DNA of 64,000 bases from Ampelomyces quisqualis (GCA_018398575.1 JAGTXZ010000024.1:1550001-1614000); one strand, 5' to 3'; shown: positions 33,752-45,351, numbered from the stretch's first letter. Notes: generated by a model from the sequence alone, not told the origin. A program made the numbers and translations.

Positions 33752-35699
33752 ATGGAGAAAGGCGGCATCGACTTGCAGACCTTGGGAAACGATGCGGTTC
33801 GAGCCCGGCGTCAAGAATCCATATCCGAGTCCAAAGGCCAGGACTTTGACCAAGACCGATATGAGCTGGCAAGAGTCGGAAAACAACAGGTTCTGAAGGT
33901 TTGCTATTCCCAATCAGCACTTTGTCTTTCTCTGATCATGGTAGCGGCGTTTTGGATTGGTGAGCATGACGGGGCTTTCGTGCGGTCTAATGTGTACCTG
34001 GGAAAGTCTTCTAGTGTAAGTGCCAATTGACTTGACACGTCCTAAACTAACGGCAAGCAGTATCTTCGCTATTGGTTTCCAAAAGTAAGCAGTATCAGAT
34101 TTGGACCAATTGACGTATTTAACAAGTGCAGCGGCGGACCAGCTGGGCTGATCTACGGCTTCACACTCATTTGGCTCGGCAATTTTTCCGTCTTCATCTG
34201 TATCGGAGAACTCGCTAGTGCAGTCCCCACCGCCGGTGGACAGTATCATTGGGTTTCGCTACTTGCACCTCGCTCGAACAAAAGGCTCTTCAGCTACATA
34301 ACCGGTATGAAGGCTGAAGATGAAAATCGTATGCAAAACTGACCACGTCAGGCTGGCTCACCGTTATAGGGTGGATTGCAGCACTCACCTCAGTGTGCTA
34401 CTTTGTCGCCGATCTAGTGCTTCAACTGGTCAGCCTAAACGATGTCAACGGAAGTTTCAGCCGCCAAGGCTGGCACGGAACGCTGCTTCTCTGGGCAGTA
34501 CTGTTACTGTGCGTCTTCATCAATGTATTCGCTAGCGGAGCACTTCCAACGATGGAAGTCGTCGTTCTTATTGTACACATTCTGGGATTCTTTGGGATCT
34601 TAGTGCCTATGGTCTATCTCTCAGGGAACTACAACTCTGCCAAAGTCATCTTTACGACCTTCAACAACAGCGGAAAATGGCCGACTCAAGCGCTGGCATT
34701 CTTTGTTGGACTACAGGGCAATGCTTTGGCTTTTGTTGGAACTGACTCAGTCGTTCATGTAAGTACACTTGGCCCGGAGCGTGAAACCCGGCTCACAATC
34801 GCAGATGTCTGAGGAAGTCAAGAACGCCAGTACTGACGTGCCCCGCTCGATGCTTCTGAGCTTGATCATCAACGGATCTTTGGCTGTTGGGATGCTTTTC
34901 GCTGTGCTATTCAGCGCTGAAAACATCCAGCAACTTCTCGATGATCAAGATGCTACTACAGCAGCATTCGTCCGAATCTTCCGCACCGCCGTTGGGTCGA
35001 ACGCGGGTGCGACGATTATGATCAGCATTATCATTTTTCTAGAATTCTGCAGCGCCATGGGTTGCTTAGCTGCTGCCTCTCGCATGACATGGTCCTTCGC
35101 CCGCGACCGCGGACTGCCATTCTCTGAAACTCTCAGCATCGTGAGTACTACCCAAGTCGCGAGACGATGAAGCATGATTAACCTCGAGCTAGATCGATAA
35201 GCGTACGACCATACCCGTCGTGTCTATTATTGTCGTGACAGTAAGCTCAGCCCTGCTAGCTCTGATCAACATCGCCAACACGACGGCCTTCAATGGCACG
35301 ATCTCCATGGTTCTACAAGGCTTCTATCTCTCGTACCTGCTAGCGATTGGTCTGCTTCTTTGGCGACGACTCCGCGGTGATTTGGATAACCCAGATACAT
35401 CCATGACCATCTTTCAATCCGGACAAGTCGATGAGGCTTACGATCGCAGCCTGACTTGGGGACCCTGGAAGCTCAAAGGCGCACTTGGCGTGGCGAACAA
35501 TGTTGTCGCAATCTGTTACCTTGTTCTCATCATTTTCTTCACCTGCTGGCCCGCAACAAACCACACTACCTTCGCCAACATGAACTTTGCTGTCATTGTC
35601 ACTGGAGCAGTCTTGCTTTTTAGTATGGCCTATTACTTCACATTCGCAAGGAAATCCTACACCGGACCTGTTGTCGAGGTCGACCCTCATCTTCAGTAA
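33752..35699 (+). CDS. Amino-acid/GABA permease-like APC transporter
   Basis: Plasma-membrane amino-acid or amine transporter of the APC superfamily, fungal GABA-permease-like group. Seven exons are 33752-33898, 33945-34015, 34061-34084, 34132-34304, 34352-34758, 34805-35140 and 35193-35699, giving 554 residues. The third exon is only 24 nt and supplies VIFAIGFQ, joining CTWESLL to NGGPAGLIYG, the first family motif. Further hallmarks are GELASAVPTAGGQYHW, FVGLQGNALAFVGTDSVVHMSEE and AASRMTWSFARDRGLPFS, with twelve predicted membrane helices. Reading the genomic frame straight through would lose helix 1. Substrate cannot be told from sequence. Confidence 0.9.
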
Positions 35700-36713
35700 T
35701 TTCCTTTACCGTTGATAGAGATGTCCATTTCGGGGACAACCGGCATACAAAATCGGTCGGCTACGAATTGTCATTGTCCTCGGAGTTTGTTTCATCATCA
35801 CGATTTTTGCATTGGGGGTTTGGAGTCTGCATTGCACATAGTTAAATATAGACAGAGCATTGTCAAGTATCTTAACGAAGTCATGAAATAAATTTGCAGT
35901 AGTTTTGTACAAAGAACAGCTTCGTCCTTGCACCGTGGAATGTATCAAAGTCATGGTGGAGTCTTCGAGGCTTGGTGCCCCTTGTATTCACAGAGCGCAC
36001 CTGACCACGGAGGCCCACAGCATATATTCCAAGACGCTTTACCAAGAAACCAGTTTACGGCTCCTACATACTCACCGCGTGCGTCTCGATTCTCTCATAT
36101 CAGCCGAGCTGAATATATCAAGATGTGTCAGCACAATCTCCATCAGCCGCAATATCAGCAGCACCATCAAGGACTTCCTCGCATTCCATGCGATTGAAAA
36201 TACCGAGCCACCGTTTCCCCTCACCAAAGCATTCTTTCTTTCTTGACTCTGCCACATCGTGCCCCAGAAATAGCTCACTTCGCTGTCCACCCTCAGCTAC
36301 ATTCCCCGCATTCAGCTAGTTGCCCACAGCCGCACCACTAGATGGTGGAGAAGGACGCCATCGCTTGCACCATTCACGCAAGACTATGCGTAGATGATTC
36401 GTCGTGTTTGGGAAACGTAAGTGAGTGGGCACGGGGCGGAGTGCCAAGGTGGGCGTGATGAGCGAAGCCTCCACCAGAGCCGGATTTGGGACCAGTATTG
36501 CTAAGGCACGTCCAAGGGTTTGATGTGTGATTGGGTGGATTGGTGAGGCTGGTACGAGCGTCACGAAGAAGTATGATGTTGTGGCATGGTAGTGAGGTCT
36601 TGGGAGTATGAAGCGTGTAGAATGTAGGGAAGTGGTGGAGGCACAGCTGTGTAATGTGGAGAGAAATTGGAGTATTTTGGGCTTGATGGAGAAGGCTGAC
36701 GGAGAAGGTTGTG

Positions 36714-36720
36714 TATATAA
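36714..36720 (+). promoter_or_regulatory. TATA-like box (TATATAA) of the But2-like gene
   Basis: TATATAA lies 104 bases upstream of the ATG at 36824, a plausible spacing for a fungal core promoter with a short leader. A TATA box is consistent with strongly regulated expression of a secreted protein. Confidence 0.45.
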
Positions 36721-36746
36721 GACGCGTTGGGGAAGGAGATTGAGTA

Positions 36747-36775
36747 TCATTACCACCATTATCATCATCATCATT
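36747..36775 (+). repeat. CAT/ATC-rich microsatellite in the 5' leader
   Basis: A short imperfect run of CAT/ATC triplets between the TATA-like box and the start codon. It probably lies in the transcribed leader and may vary in length between strains. Confidence 0.6.
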
Positions 36776-36823
36776 TACACTCTGAACATCTCTTCCAACT
36801 TCAACAACCAAACCATAATCAAC

Positions 36824-37408
36824 ATGCACTTCTCCGCCCTAACAACCACCATCTCCCTCCTCTCCCTCCCCCTCGCAGCACCCGCACCCCTCACACCCCG
36901 CTTTCCTCCCATCTCCAACATCCTCCAACCAACATTTATATCCCGCTACTCCGGCACAACCGGCGCAATAACCTTCAACGTCGCCACAGGCAGCGCGACC
37001 AAGACAAATACCGGCGACATGACCACGCTCGTGACGTTTGAAAACACATCCCTCGACCTGCCCACCACATGCCGTCTGCGCTTCTTCCTCGACGGGAGCG
37101 ATGCCTCCGTCGTCCTCGAGGGCACAAAGCAAGTCAATATCTTCTCCTCGCTGAAGCCGGCGCCCACGGGGGGCAGTCCAGGATGGGGCGGGCCGGGGAA
37201 TCAGCGGAACATCGATCTCGGGAGGTTCAGTTTGTATAAGGGTGGAAATGGGGATTTGGTGCCGGGGTTGCCGACGGGGGTGAATGGGGTGGCGTGTCCG
37301 AAGAAGAATGCTGGACCTGTGGGCTTTGAGGTGGTTCCTGTGGGGGATGTGGATAGGGTGGAGTGGAGCAAGGGGTTGAGTGGGTTGTATTTGACTTGGG
37401 ATGTTTGA
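36824..37408 (+). CDS. Secreted protein with But2-like C-terminal domain
   Basis: Single exon of 194 residues. The start MHFSALTTTISLLSLPLAAP is a signal peptide. The mature chain has the pattern of the But2 C-terminal family: a beta-rich body with TLVTFENTSLDLPTTCRLRFFLDGSD, the glycine-rich loop PGWGGPGNQRN and the ending EVVPVGDVDRVEWSKGLSGL then YLTWDV. In fungi such secreted members are abundant, with no defined activity. The longer frame upstream to 36608 is excluded because it would run through the TATA-like box and would hide the signal peptide. Confidence 0.75.
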   Translation: MHFSALTTTISLLSLPLAAPAPLTPRFPPISNILQPTFISRYSGTTGAITFNVATGSATKTNTGDMTTLVTFENTSLDLPTTCRLRFFLDGSDASVVLEGTKQVNIFSSLKPAPTGGSPGWGGPGNQRNIDLGRFSLYKGGNGDLVPGLPTGVNGVACPKKNAGPVGFEVVPVGDVDRVEWSKGLSGLYLTWDV

Positions 37409-37983
37409 TGGAGTCTGAAGATGGCCTGTGTATGCGCGGGATGATAACTAGATGGTGAGAGCACTGATTTTTGGGTCGGTGGGCGTTGTGTATGATTTTG
37501 TAATGCCCTTCATGTCTTATTGTTGTCTTGGATTCGATTGGTTGCTTTCCCTCTTCCGAATCCGGGTCACTCCATTCATCGAGCATCTGCAGACGATGAG
37601 GTTGATATGAAAGTGATATCTGGTGATACCGGCCGTTCTGCTTTTAGTCTCTGCAATATTTCTAGACGAAGATGCCCGTGATGCCATAGCTTTGTGCTGC
37701 GACCTATTGGCCTCAGCTTCGGTCTCCGCCAATGACATATGCCTCCAGCCTGTGAGAAGGATCCATGTGGTCGGTCGTCAGATGCAAGTGTGATGTAAGG
37801 TGGGCCAAGCCGGGCGGATAGCCCTGTTGATGGTTCACGCTAACCATGTGCGCGTACAAACCTCACCAATTAGGAAGCCGACGAAGATATCTGCTCCAGC
37901 TTATTGCACGCTGTGGAAAATTTGTGGTCTCAAGCCGGAAATCGAATTTGCTTAAATTGCACATATGGAAATCAAAAACCTTC
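37409..37983. other. Convergent 3' region
   Basis: It lies between the But2-like gene and the nitronate monooxygenase, whose 3' ends face each other. No gene is seen. Confidence 0.5.
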
Positions 37984-39161
37984 TCATAGCTTCGACCTCG
38001 AAACGATAGAAGTGCTAGCCATTTGCAGCCACTTGACGGCGTCGGTGACAAACTCATCGACAATTGCCCGCGCGCTCTTCTTGTCATCGACCACAGCAGC
38101 GACCTTGCCCATCAGGAACGGTCGTGCATTGTCCATTGTGTCATCGTCGAGGTCATCGCCCATCTTCTCAAGATCGTGCTCCACAGGCAATATGCCCTTG
38201 CTTGTAAGCTCCTTGATCTCTTGGGAGCGGTTCTCCTCCCAGTTCTGAATGTATGAGTTGGTGCGAACACGCAGAGGTCGGCCAGTGAAGATGATTGTGC
38301 GAACGTTGTCGTCCCATCCTGCAGTCCTGACTGCCTCTTGATGGGCCTTGGGAGCACCGGCCTCCTCCGCGAGAATGAAGCGAGTGCCAACCCAGACACC
38401 GGCGGCGCCAAATGTGAGCATTGCAGCCAACGATTGTCCGTTGTACATGCCGCCTGCGGCAACGATAAGCACCTGCTCGCCGGTCAAAGGCGACTTGTAG
38501 CCCTGGACCATCTTGACGGCGGCTGGGATGAAGACAGACGTGGGTACGTCTCCAGTGTGGCCTCCCCCCTCACCACCTTGTGCACAGATCATGTCGACAC
38601 CGAGGTCGAGGCACTTCTTGATGTGCTTGGGGTGTCCGATCATGTTCATGTAGAGGATGCCGGCCTTGTGGAGCTTCTCGACGACGGCTTTCGGGGGCAC
38701 GCCGACGGCACATACGAACAGCTTGGCGCCAGAGTCGATGATGATGTCAATCAGCTCGTTGAGTTTGCCCTTGGTGTAGTCGTAGCTGCTCTTTGTTAGT
38801 CGCCTTCATGTTTCACCACGACCAGCGCCACGTACTTGGTCTTGCGCGCACTTCCTCCGACCTGGGGTAGCAGCAGATCGATACCGAACGGCGCGCTCTG
38901 GTCGTCGAGATATCCCTTCAGCTCGGCGATTTGCTCGCGGAGCATGTCAGGTGTGTAGCCGATGCCGCCGAGGACACCGATGCCGCCAGCGTTTGTGACG
39001 GCAGCTGCAAGCTTGGGACCAGCAGCCACGTTCATGCCCGCGAGCATGACGGGGTGCTTGATCTTCAGCAGATCGGTGAGCTTGGTGCGGATTTGTTCTG
39101 CAGTCGATCAGCGCATGGAGGGTGACACGTGACCATACGACGGCTTACGTGGTGAAGCCAT
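37984..39161 (-). CDS. Nitronate monooxygenase-like FMN enzyme with peroxisomal signal
   Basis: FMN-dependent TIM-barrel oxidase of the 2-nitropropane dioxygenase family, which oxidises alkyl nitronates such as propionate-3-nitronate. Exons are 39149-39161, 38836-39097 and 37984-38785, giving 358 residues. The first exon is only 13 nt. Family blocks are visible: HPVMLAGMNVAAGPKLAAAV, GGIGVLGG, AQGGEGGGHTG (phosphate-binding region), VAAGGMYNGQSLAAML and GAAGVWVGTRF. The protein ends SRSKL, a canonical PTS1 tripeptide, so peroxisomal location is predicted. It diverges from the folate gene by 275 bases. Confidence 0.9.
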
Positions 39162-39436
39162 GGTGGGCAGTTTGCTGGATGTCGGTTCGGTGGAGGAGGA
39201 CAGGTACGGGTTTTATGGAACCTCGTGGAAAGTCAAAACTGAAGCTGAAATTCCGAAGCTGGAGGGAGGAGAGAAGCCGCGGGCGAGACTAGATATAAGC
39301 CGTGAGGAGAATGGGGACTCTGCCAGCCGGGAGCCGAGGCAGTCGTCCCGGACAGGAATGGTCGCATCTGGGGTAACGTTAGCGCGACGCGGCGGCCCAT
39401 GTCAATTTTGCGCCGGCACGCCCGAGTAGTAATCAC
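39162..39436. promoter_or_regulatory. Divergent promoter of nitronate monooxygenase and FOL1-type gene
   Basis: 275 bases between divergent start codons. No clear TATA element is seen. Co-regulation is possible but not shown. Confidence 0.45.
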
Positions 39437-41237
39437 ATGCAAGTGTCGTCTGTCTGCACGCACATGTCGTCTCGTGCATTTGCCATGTTCCAGTGCGCAA
39501 GTCGACTGAAAACTCCCTCCATAGTGAGGGTTTTCAAGCCTGCTGATACAAAGGTCAGCACTACCAGCACGAAAAGTCTTAGTATAGCAGCTTTCCGGCC
39601 GTCGTCCTCAATACACGCCCAAACTTGTACAGCCACCATACGGCTTCACTTGACAGGAAGCCGTTCGACTTCGCGCTTTGCATCGCGAAACTTTCAACGC
39701 CGTAACATCCGTCACTCCCACAGCCATGGCCCCTTGTGCCACAGAGCCTATGTCGCTCTCGGAAGCAACATGGGCGACAGAGTGGCCGAGATCGAGAGGG
39801 CGTGCAAGATGATGGAGTCGCTCGGAAAAGCTAAGATCTTGCAAACAAGCAGCTTGTATGAGACGAAAGCCATGTATGTCCTTGACCAAGAAAAATTCGT
39901 CAACGGCGCTTGCGAGGTGAGGTGACCACTGCACGGAAGCAAAATAGAATGCTGATGTTGCTAGATAGCGACTTCACTTTCGCCAATTGAGCTCTTAGAC
40001 TATCTTCAAGCTGTCGAGAACAAAATGGGCCGGCACAAGGTCATTGACAAAGGCCCCCGGAACATCGATCTGGACATACTATTCTTTGGCCGAGGAAATG
40101 AGGGTGCAGTGAGAATGATAGATTGGAATGATGAGAGGCTTACCATCCCTCACAAGCTGATGTTTGAAAGGGAATTCGTTCTTCGACCGCTCTATGAGTA
40201 TGTTGCGAACGGCACGACTTGTTAGCTAGCCCGCTAACAAACACAGAATACTGCATATCGAGAACGATGATTCATTCGACGCGCTTTTGAGAAAGAAATT
40301 GGACGAATTGCAATCAGATCTACCCCTCTCTTCCATGACACCGTTAGGTCATGGGCAGTCAAATCTCACGCCACGTCTGGTAGAGCGACGTACCCATGTT
40401 ATGTCGATCCTGAACGTAACGCCAGACTCATTCTCGGACGGCGGGAAGAATTACGACGCCTCCGTTGAATCTCTGAAAGAGACTATAAAAAAACACGTCA
40501 AAGCTGGAGCTACCATAATCGACGTTGGAGGGCAGTCCACTGCACCCGGGTCCGCTCAGGGAGACTCTGCCCAAGAGCTTCGTCGCGTGTTGCCAGCTCT
40601 CGAAGCAATCCGTTCGCTCGGACTCAAAGATGTGGCCATAAGCGTAGATACCTACCGCGCTGATGTCGCAAAGAAAGCGATCGAGGCCGGCGCACATGTC
40701 GTCAACGACATTAGCGGAGGCCTCATGGATAAGGAGATGCTCTCAACAGTGGCAGAGCTAGGCTGCACGGTGTGCCTGATGCACATGCGCGGCACTCCAG
40801 AGACGATGAAGTCTTTGACGGACTACGACGACCATCTTATTGAGATTGTAGGCCAAGAGCTCCTCGAGCGTGTCCACGCAGCAGAAGAAGCGGGCATTCG
40901 ACGGTGGCGCATCATTCTCGACCCAGGCATCGGGTTTGCAAAGACGCAAGAACAGAACCTCGAGCTTCTGAGACGATTTGATGAGTTGAGGAATTACCCT
41001 GGCTTGGAGAATTTTCCCTGGCTGGTTGGCACGAGCAGGAAGGCTTTCATCGGAAGGGTCACGGGTGTCGAGAAGGCGAACGAGAGGATCTGGGGTACTG
41101 CGGCTACCGTTGCAGCTGCAGTTCAGGGCGGAGCTGACATTGTGCGTGTACATGATGTGAAGGAGATGGTTCAGGTGACCAAGATGGCAGATGCTATTTG
41201 GCGGGTTGAGGATGATGACAAACATCCTGTCCCTTGA
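39437..41237 (+). CDS. FOL1: Bifunctional HPPK-dihydropteroate synthase, folate synthesis
   Basis: Makes dihydropteroate from 6-hydroxymethyl-7,8-dihydropterin, ATP and p-aminobenzoate. Exons are 39437-39916, 39965-40197 and 40247-41237, giving 567 residues. An Arg/Ser-rich N-terminus of about 100 residues (RSTSRFASRNFQRRN) suggests mitochondrial import. The HPPK domain shows YVALGSNMGDR and GPRNIDLDILFFG. The DHPS domain shows MSILNVTPDSFSDGG, the GATIIDVGGQST loop, SVDTYRADVA and the end block LVGTSRKAFIG. There is no dihydroneopterin aldolase domain at the N-terminus, unlike the trifunctional yeast Fol1. Three in-frame ATGs (39437, 39464, 39485) are possible starts. Confidence 0.93.
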
Positions 41238-41607
41238 GAGTCAAGACCAAAGCGAAACGTGTGTGGAAAGGTTCAATTAGTGACGCACCGTACCATGTAT
41301 ACACATAGAAGCGAAGAGTTGCCGGCGTGACTCCTTGTGGCTGAGTCCATGACCCGCCACAGCCCCACGTTGCACGCCAATTGGATGACGCGCCGACCTG
41401 GCCCCTATCGCATCGTGGGTCTTGATACTCGGTACATATCGCGTATGCCCCTCAACGCTCATCCTGGCAACTCCCCCGCGCCTCCCTCCTTGATCGCTGA
41501 AGAGCAGTAGGGACCTGCAGCGCGGTTCCATTTGTTCGCAGCTGTCTTTTCGTTCCCCGCACCGCCTGCCCATTCCCTACAACTGCACTGCCGAGCACAT
41601 TGCCACA
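41238..41607. other. Intergenic, promoter of the R3H-associated gene
   Basis: A 370-base gap with no gene. It contains the FOL1 3' region and the leader of the next gene. Confidence 0.5.
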
Positions 41608-42711
41608 ATGGCTGTCATCGATGAGAGTACCCAGCAGGCCGCAGCGCCCCAACCTATTGACATTGAGGCATGGACCGAGCAGGCGACAGCTGCTTTGGGC
41701 TCGGTAACCATTGTTGCGCCTGGCGAAATCGTCGGCGCAACTGCTGTTACGCTTGCAATTCCCCTGGATGACGATGCCATCGCTGCTGGAGGGCCAGTCC
41801 AGCCGGTGGGTGCTGCTGCTGCTGCGAAGGAAGGCGGCTTGTACCAGAGAAAGGCGCCTTTGAGGCGGGATAGCATGAACAGGCGCGAGGCCTTGCTCAA
41901 GGGCAAGGAGGGAAGCAGGCAGCGCAGGAGATGGGAGAACGGTATGTGGCGTCCATGCTCTCCCCAGGCTCTTCACGCTCCAGTGCATCATCACTCCGCA
42001 ACACATGGTCTAGAAGGTTGGTGAACTGACATGTGGTGGCGTGTAGATCGTCTCCTCAATAACCCCCACGCTGAGCCGCCGACACCCCGCGACTGGGAAG
42101 TTCACCCGACCCATCGTGTCAAGCACGTCCCCTACTATCTGGCCCCCCTATGGGATGCAGGGCTTCGGCGCCAGCAGAACGAGCGCAAGGTCGCGGTCAA
42201 TGCCCAGAAAGCTGCGACGAAGACGGTTGCCAATAAGCCTACTACCCCCGGCGTTGTGCCAAAGGAGTTGCGCGAGAAGCTCAAGCGCTCGCGCGGCGCA
42301 AAGGGGCTGCTGATGGACCTGGAGGGCGAGGTCAGAAAGTTCGTCAAGGACTGGGAAGAGAAGGAACGTCGTGCCGAGCAGGACGGTCTGCCCGCTGATC
42401 CGGATAGCGAGGACGACGAAATCGTCTTCGTCGGACGCAATGGTCGGACGCACGATCAGCTGCAGAACGAGGAGCGTGTCAAGCGTGAGATGATGCTCTT
42501 CGAGACGCCTGAGAATGATGTGGGGGGCAGCTTTGGACGCTGGCTCGTGCATCATATCGGCGTGTACTATGGGCTCAGCACCTGGTCAGTCACCGTGGGC
42601 AACCCGGCGCGTAGAGAAGCATACGTTGGCCTGAAAGACGCGAGGATGAGAAGTGGCAATCCGGGAACTATATGTAAGCCCATGCCCAGACCTTTGTGGG
42701 GCATGGTGTGA
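41608..42711 (+). CDS. R3H-associated N-terminal domain protein
   Basis: Likely nucleic-acid-binding regulator of unknown role. Exons are 41608-41941 and 42047-42711, giving 332 residues. After an Ala-rich start, the domain hallmark follows: LYQRKAPLRRDSMNRREALLKG and RRRWENDRLLNNPHAEPPTP, then VPYYLAPLWDAGL. Further on come a basic helix (VPKELREKLKRSRGAKGLLMDLE) and an acidic SEDDEIVFVGR stretch. GSFGRWLVHHIGVYYGLSTWSVTVG and the PRPLWGMV end match fungal members, and no canonical R3H domain follows. A GTAAGC near 42672 could start a further intron giving a different hydrophobic tail, so the last 15 residues are less certain. Confidence 0.85.
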
Positions 42712-43228
42712 AGATGGCCGTTCGTTCTCTCCATGGGCAGTGGCAGTCTTCCCTTCATTCGCTTTTGGCCACTTCCTCTGCATCCTGAACCGTGTATAGC
42801 TTTGTACGCACCCACACATTCATTGCATCCGGCTTTTGTGCCGGCCCTTGCTTACTTTTGCATCTGCGTCTGCATGGGCAAGACTAGACTAGAAGCAGTC
42901 TAGACATAGTATGGCATACGCACATATCAATCAGGTCATCCGTCTGCACCTCTTACGACTCGATAGATCGTTTTGGTTCAAATGTATCAGGGGGGCATTG
43001 CATTCGAGAAACGGGGAATGTTTCTTGTGCGTTCGTCCGGTATACGGCTGGATGCTGCGGTCAACGCAGCCAGTGCCCCTGACACAACACAGTGTACATC
43101 ACTGATCCTTCAGCGGGATAACATCATTGACACTGACAAGACGTGCAGACACCCGTGGTCATCGGTAGGGTTTTATCACCTTGTCTGATCACGAAGAAGC
43201 AGCAAGTTCGAAGAGGGGCCGTCCTGGA
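42712..43228. other. Intergenic or unresolved 5' exons of the next gene
   Basis: A frame from ATG 42982 (MYQGGIAFEKRGMF) runs to a GTAGGG donor near 43166 and could splice to the RGRPGMAV frame of the next gene. It may be an extra 5' exon. Otherwise nothing is seen. Confidence 0.35.
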
Positions 43229-45104
43229 ATGGCAGTCGCGTTCGAGGCAACACAATGCAGGCGGTCGCAACCTGTGCCTTCTCCGACAACAAGCATTCTG
43301 CGTCATGATCAAACTCACTCTACCTCTTCAGCCCATCATTCGCGAATCATTAGCCGTTCCGGCTACTTCAACGACAATCCTATGTTTGCAGCACCTACAC
43401 ACTTTCCGATCTCACTTTAGGATTACCGGGCACTTCCACTAGAAGAACTTTGCGCTTGTATTCTCGAGCTTCTGTCACCAAGTCCTTTCGCACAGCGTCA
43501 GAAGCGACGCAACCGCGTTGTTCGGTACGTATGTTCAATGCGCTTGAATGCAGCGAACTTGGCTCACTTCTTCATCGAGTCTCTCCTTTCACCGCTCAGA
43601 AGCCTGATAGACAGCCGCCACCACGTTTCCCTTGTGCGGTCCGTGTGGTTTGGTAGGTCCAAGGAGGTCTTATCACCAGTCTCAACTCCCATCCACGAAC
43701 ACCCCACCATCGACACTGGATTCTTTCGAAGGTCCGAGACCCAGTCCGCGAAGGGCCAGTTCTCCATATTTTCATCAACGAGTCCGAGCATTAACCACTC
43801 CACCCCGAGCGCCATCTTTTGTGGAGATCGTCGCGTCTGGAGTTGAGCCGAGTCCTTGGAGCAAAGAACATCCCCATTGTCTCTCTGACAAGTACGAAGT
43901 CCGAAAAAAAGCCTGCTATCTCGAGGAGTACCTTGAATTTGAGCGTAGGAAACAGCGCAAGAAGGTTGAACGCAGACGACAAGAACAGAACCTCTTGGCA
44001 CGTCACCTTGACGGCTCGAGATCAGTGACGACTTCTCCTAGCCTGAGTCGCGTTAACTCCATCAATCCCAATACGATCACAGGTCTCAAGCGCGCAGACA
44101 CCGACAGCAGCGCAAATTCGGGGAAGTCTGCACAGTCGTCGACTTCGAGTAGACTCGCGTCATACCTGAACCGAGTGCAATCCGCACCATCGTCCCAAGA
44201 TGATCGAGAGCTTCAAGGACCTGAAACACGGAAAGAGCAACAGCTACGAAGGTCTGAAGCTAGAGCGGACAGCAAGTCAGATACTACATCACATGGAGGA
44301 CAAGGACAGCGAGGATTCTTTGGAAAGTACAAGGGCAAGGGTCTTGTGTAAGTTGACTTCCCCACCATCATGACTCGAAATTATCCTCTGCTGACCTCAC
44401 CTCACAGCGAACGCAAGAGCGATCTATGGAGCGAATCGCCTTCTCGACGTGATAAGCTTCGCCCCGACTTCTTCAAGAAAAATCGGGGCCGCCATCGTCG
44501 AGCACAATCCAACGAGTAGATCATACATTCACTGCTGCTCTGCGAAGGAAGACTCTCGTCTAGCTGCTGTCGAGCACTTGCTTGTCATATCGGAGGATAT
44601 ACTGCATCGCATGCTGGAGTCAGAGGGCATCACGAGCAGCGGATGGCTGCCGGCAACAGCACAAGCACAGCATGCAGCAACGTATGGCATGTCGGGAGGG
44701 AGTACGGTGGCTGGCAGCAGTGTGGCAGGAAGTGTGCAAGGCAGTCGAAGGAGCAGTGTCGCGCCACAAGAGTGAGTTGATCACTCGTTCACTAGCGTGC
44801 TCTCAGATGATTGCAAGACTACTGACATTTGTCACTCTTCAGATTCATTCCTGCAGGCTTCATCAATGACCATCACTCGCCGCACTCACATCACCACATC
44901 CAAACATCGCAGCTTGGTCGCGGCAACAGTGACACGTCATTCAACTTTGATCGGACTACGCCGCAGCCACATGTACAGGTTCTGCAGCGGACGAACAGCG
45001 ATGTTATTCACCAGCCTAAGCCAGTCACGGTGCCCATGTGCACAATGCCAGGAAAAGGACCTGTAGGCGGCAGAGTAGCATGGAAGCTGGGAAGCGAGGA
45101 TTGA
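43229..45104 (+). CDS. Basic, Ser-rich coiled-coil hypothetical protein, exon structure uncertain
   Basis: Function is unknown. Clear coding blocks are 43229-43420 (MAVAFEATQCRRSQP on), 43421-43524 (DYRALPLEELCACILELL), about 43664-44347 (LPSTNTPPSTLDS on; basic helix EFERRKQRKKVERRRQEQ), 44408-44517 (KSDLWSESPSRRDKLRP), about 44597-44771 (DILHRMLESEG) and 44843-45104 (ending VAWKLGSED). Two joins resist canonical splicing: an in-frame TAG sits between the first two blocks, and no GT-AG pair joins SNE at 44517 to DILHR. Either base errors, non-canonical introns or a decaying gene would explain this. Coding character is strong, but the overall model is tentative. Confidence 0.55.
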
Positions 45105-45351
45105 CGTGCTGTCTCGGTGGCGTTGGGCGTGATTGGTGCTTCAATATATTCTTAGCAACTCGGGTATGATGCAATCCTACAGCTTTCTTGGTGAATGGTT
45201 TCGTGCACGTTCATGGTTGGAGTAACATATCGTGACTTCCTAGCTCATGCACACAGTACAAGCCGCAAAGCTACGCGGCAAATGTGCTCAAGCAAAGTTG
45301 ATCCCATGTGAACGCCATTATGCATATCCGTCTGAAATTTTGTCAATCCCC

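Larger units (their letters stand above)
35700..36823. other. Intergenic region with promoter of the But2-like gene
   Basis: No gene is supported. The downstream end carries a TATA-like box and a CAT-rich leader, given as separate entries. Minus-strand frames here are compositional. Confidence 0.45.
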
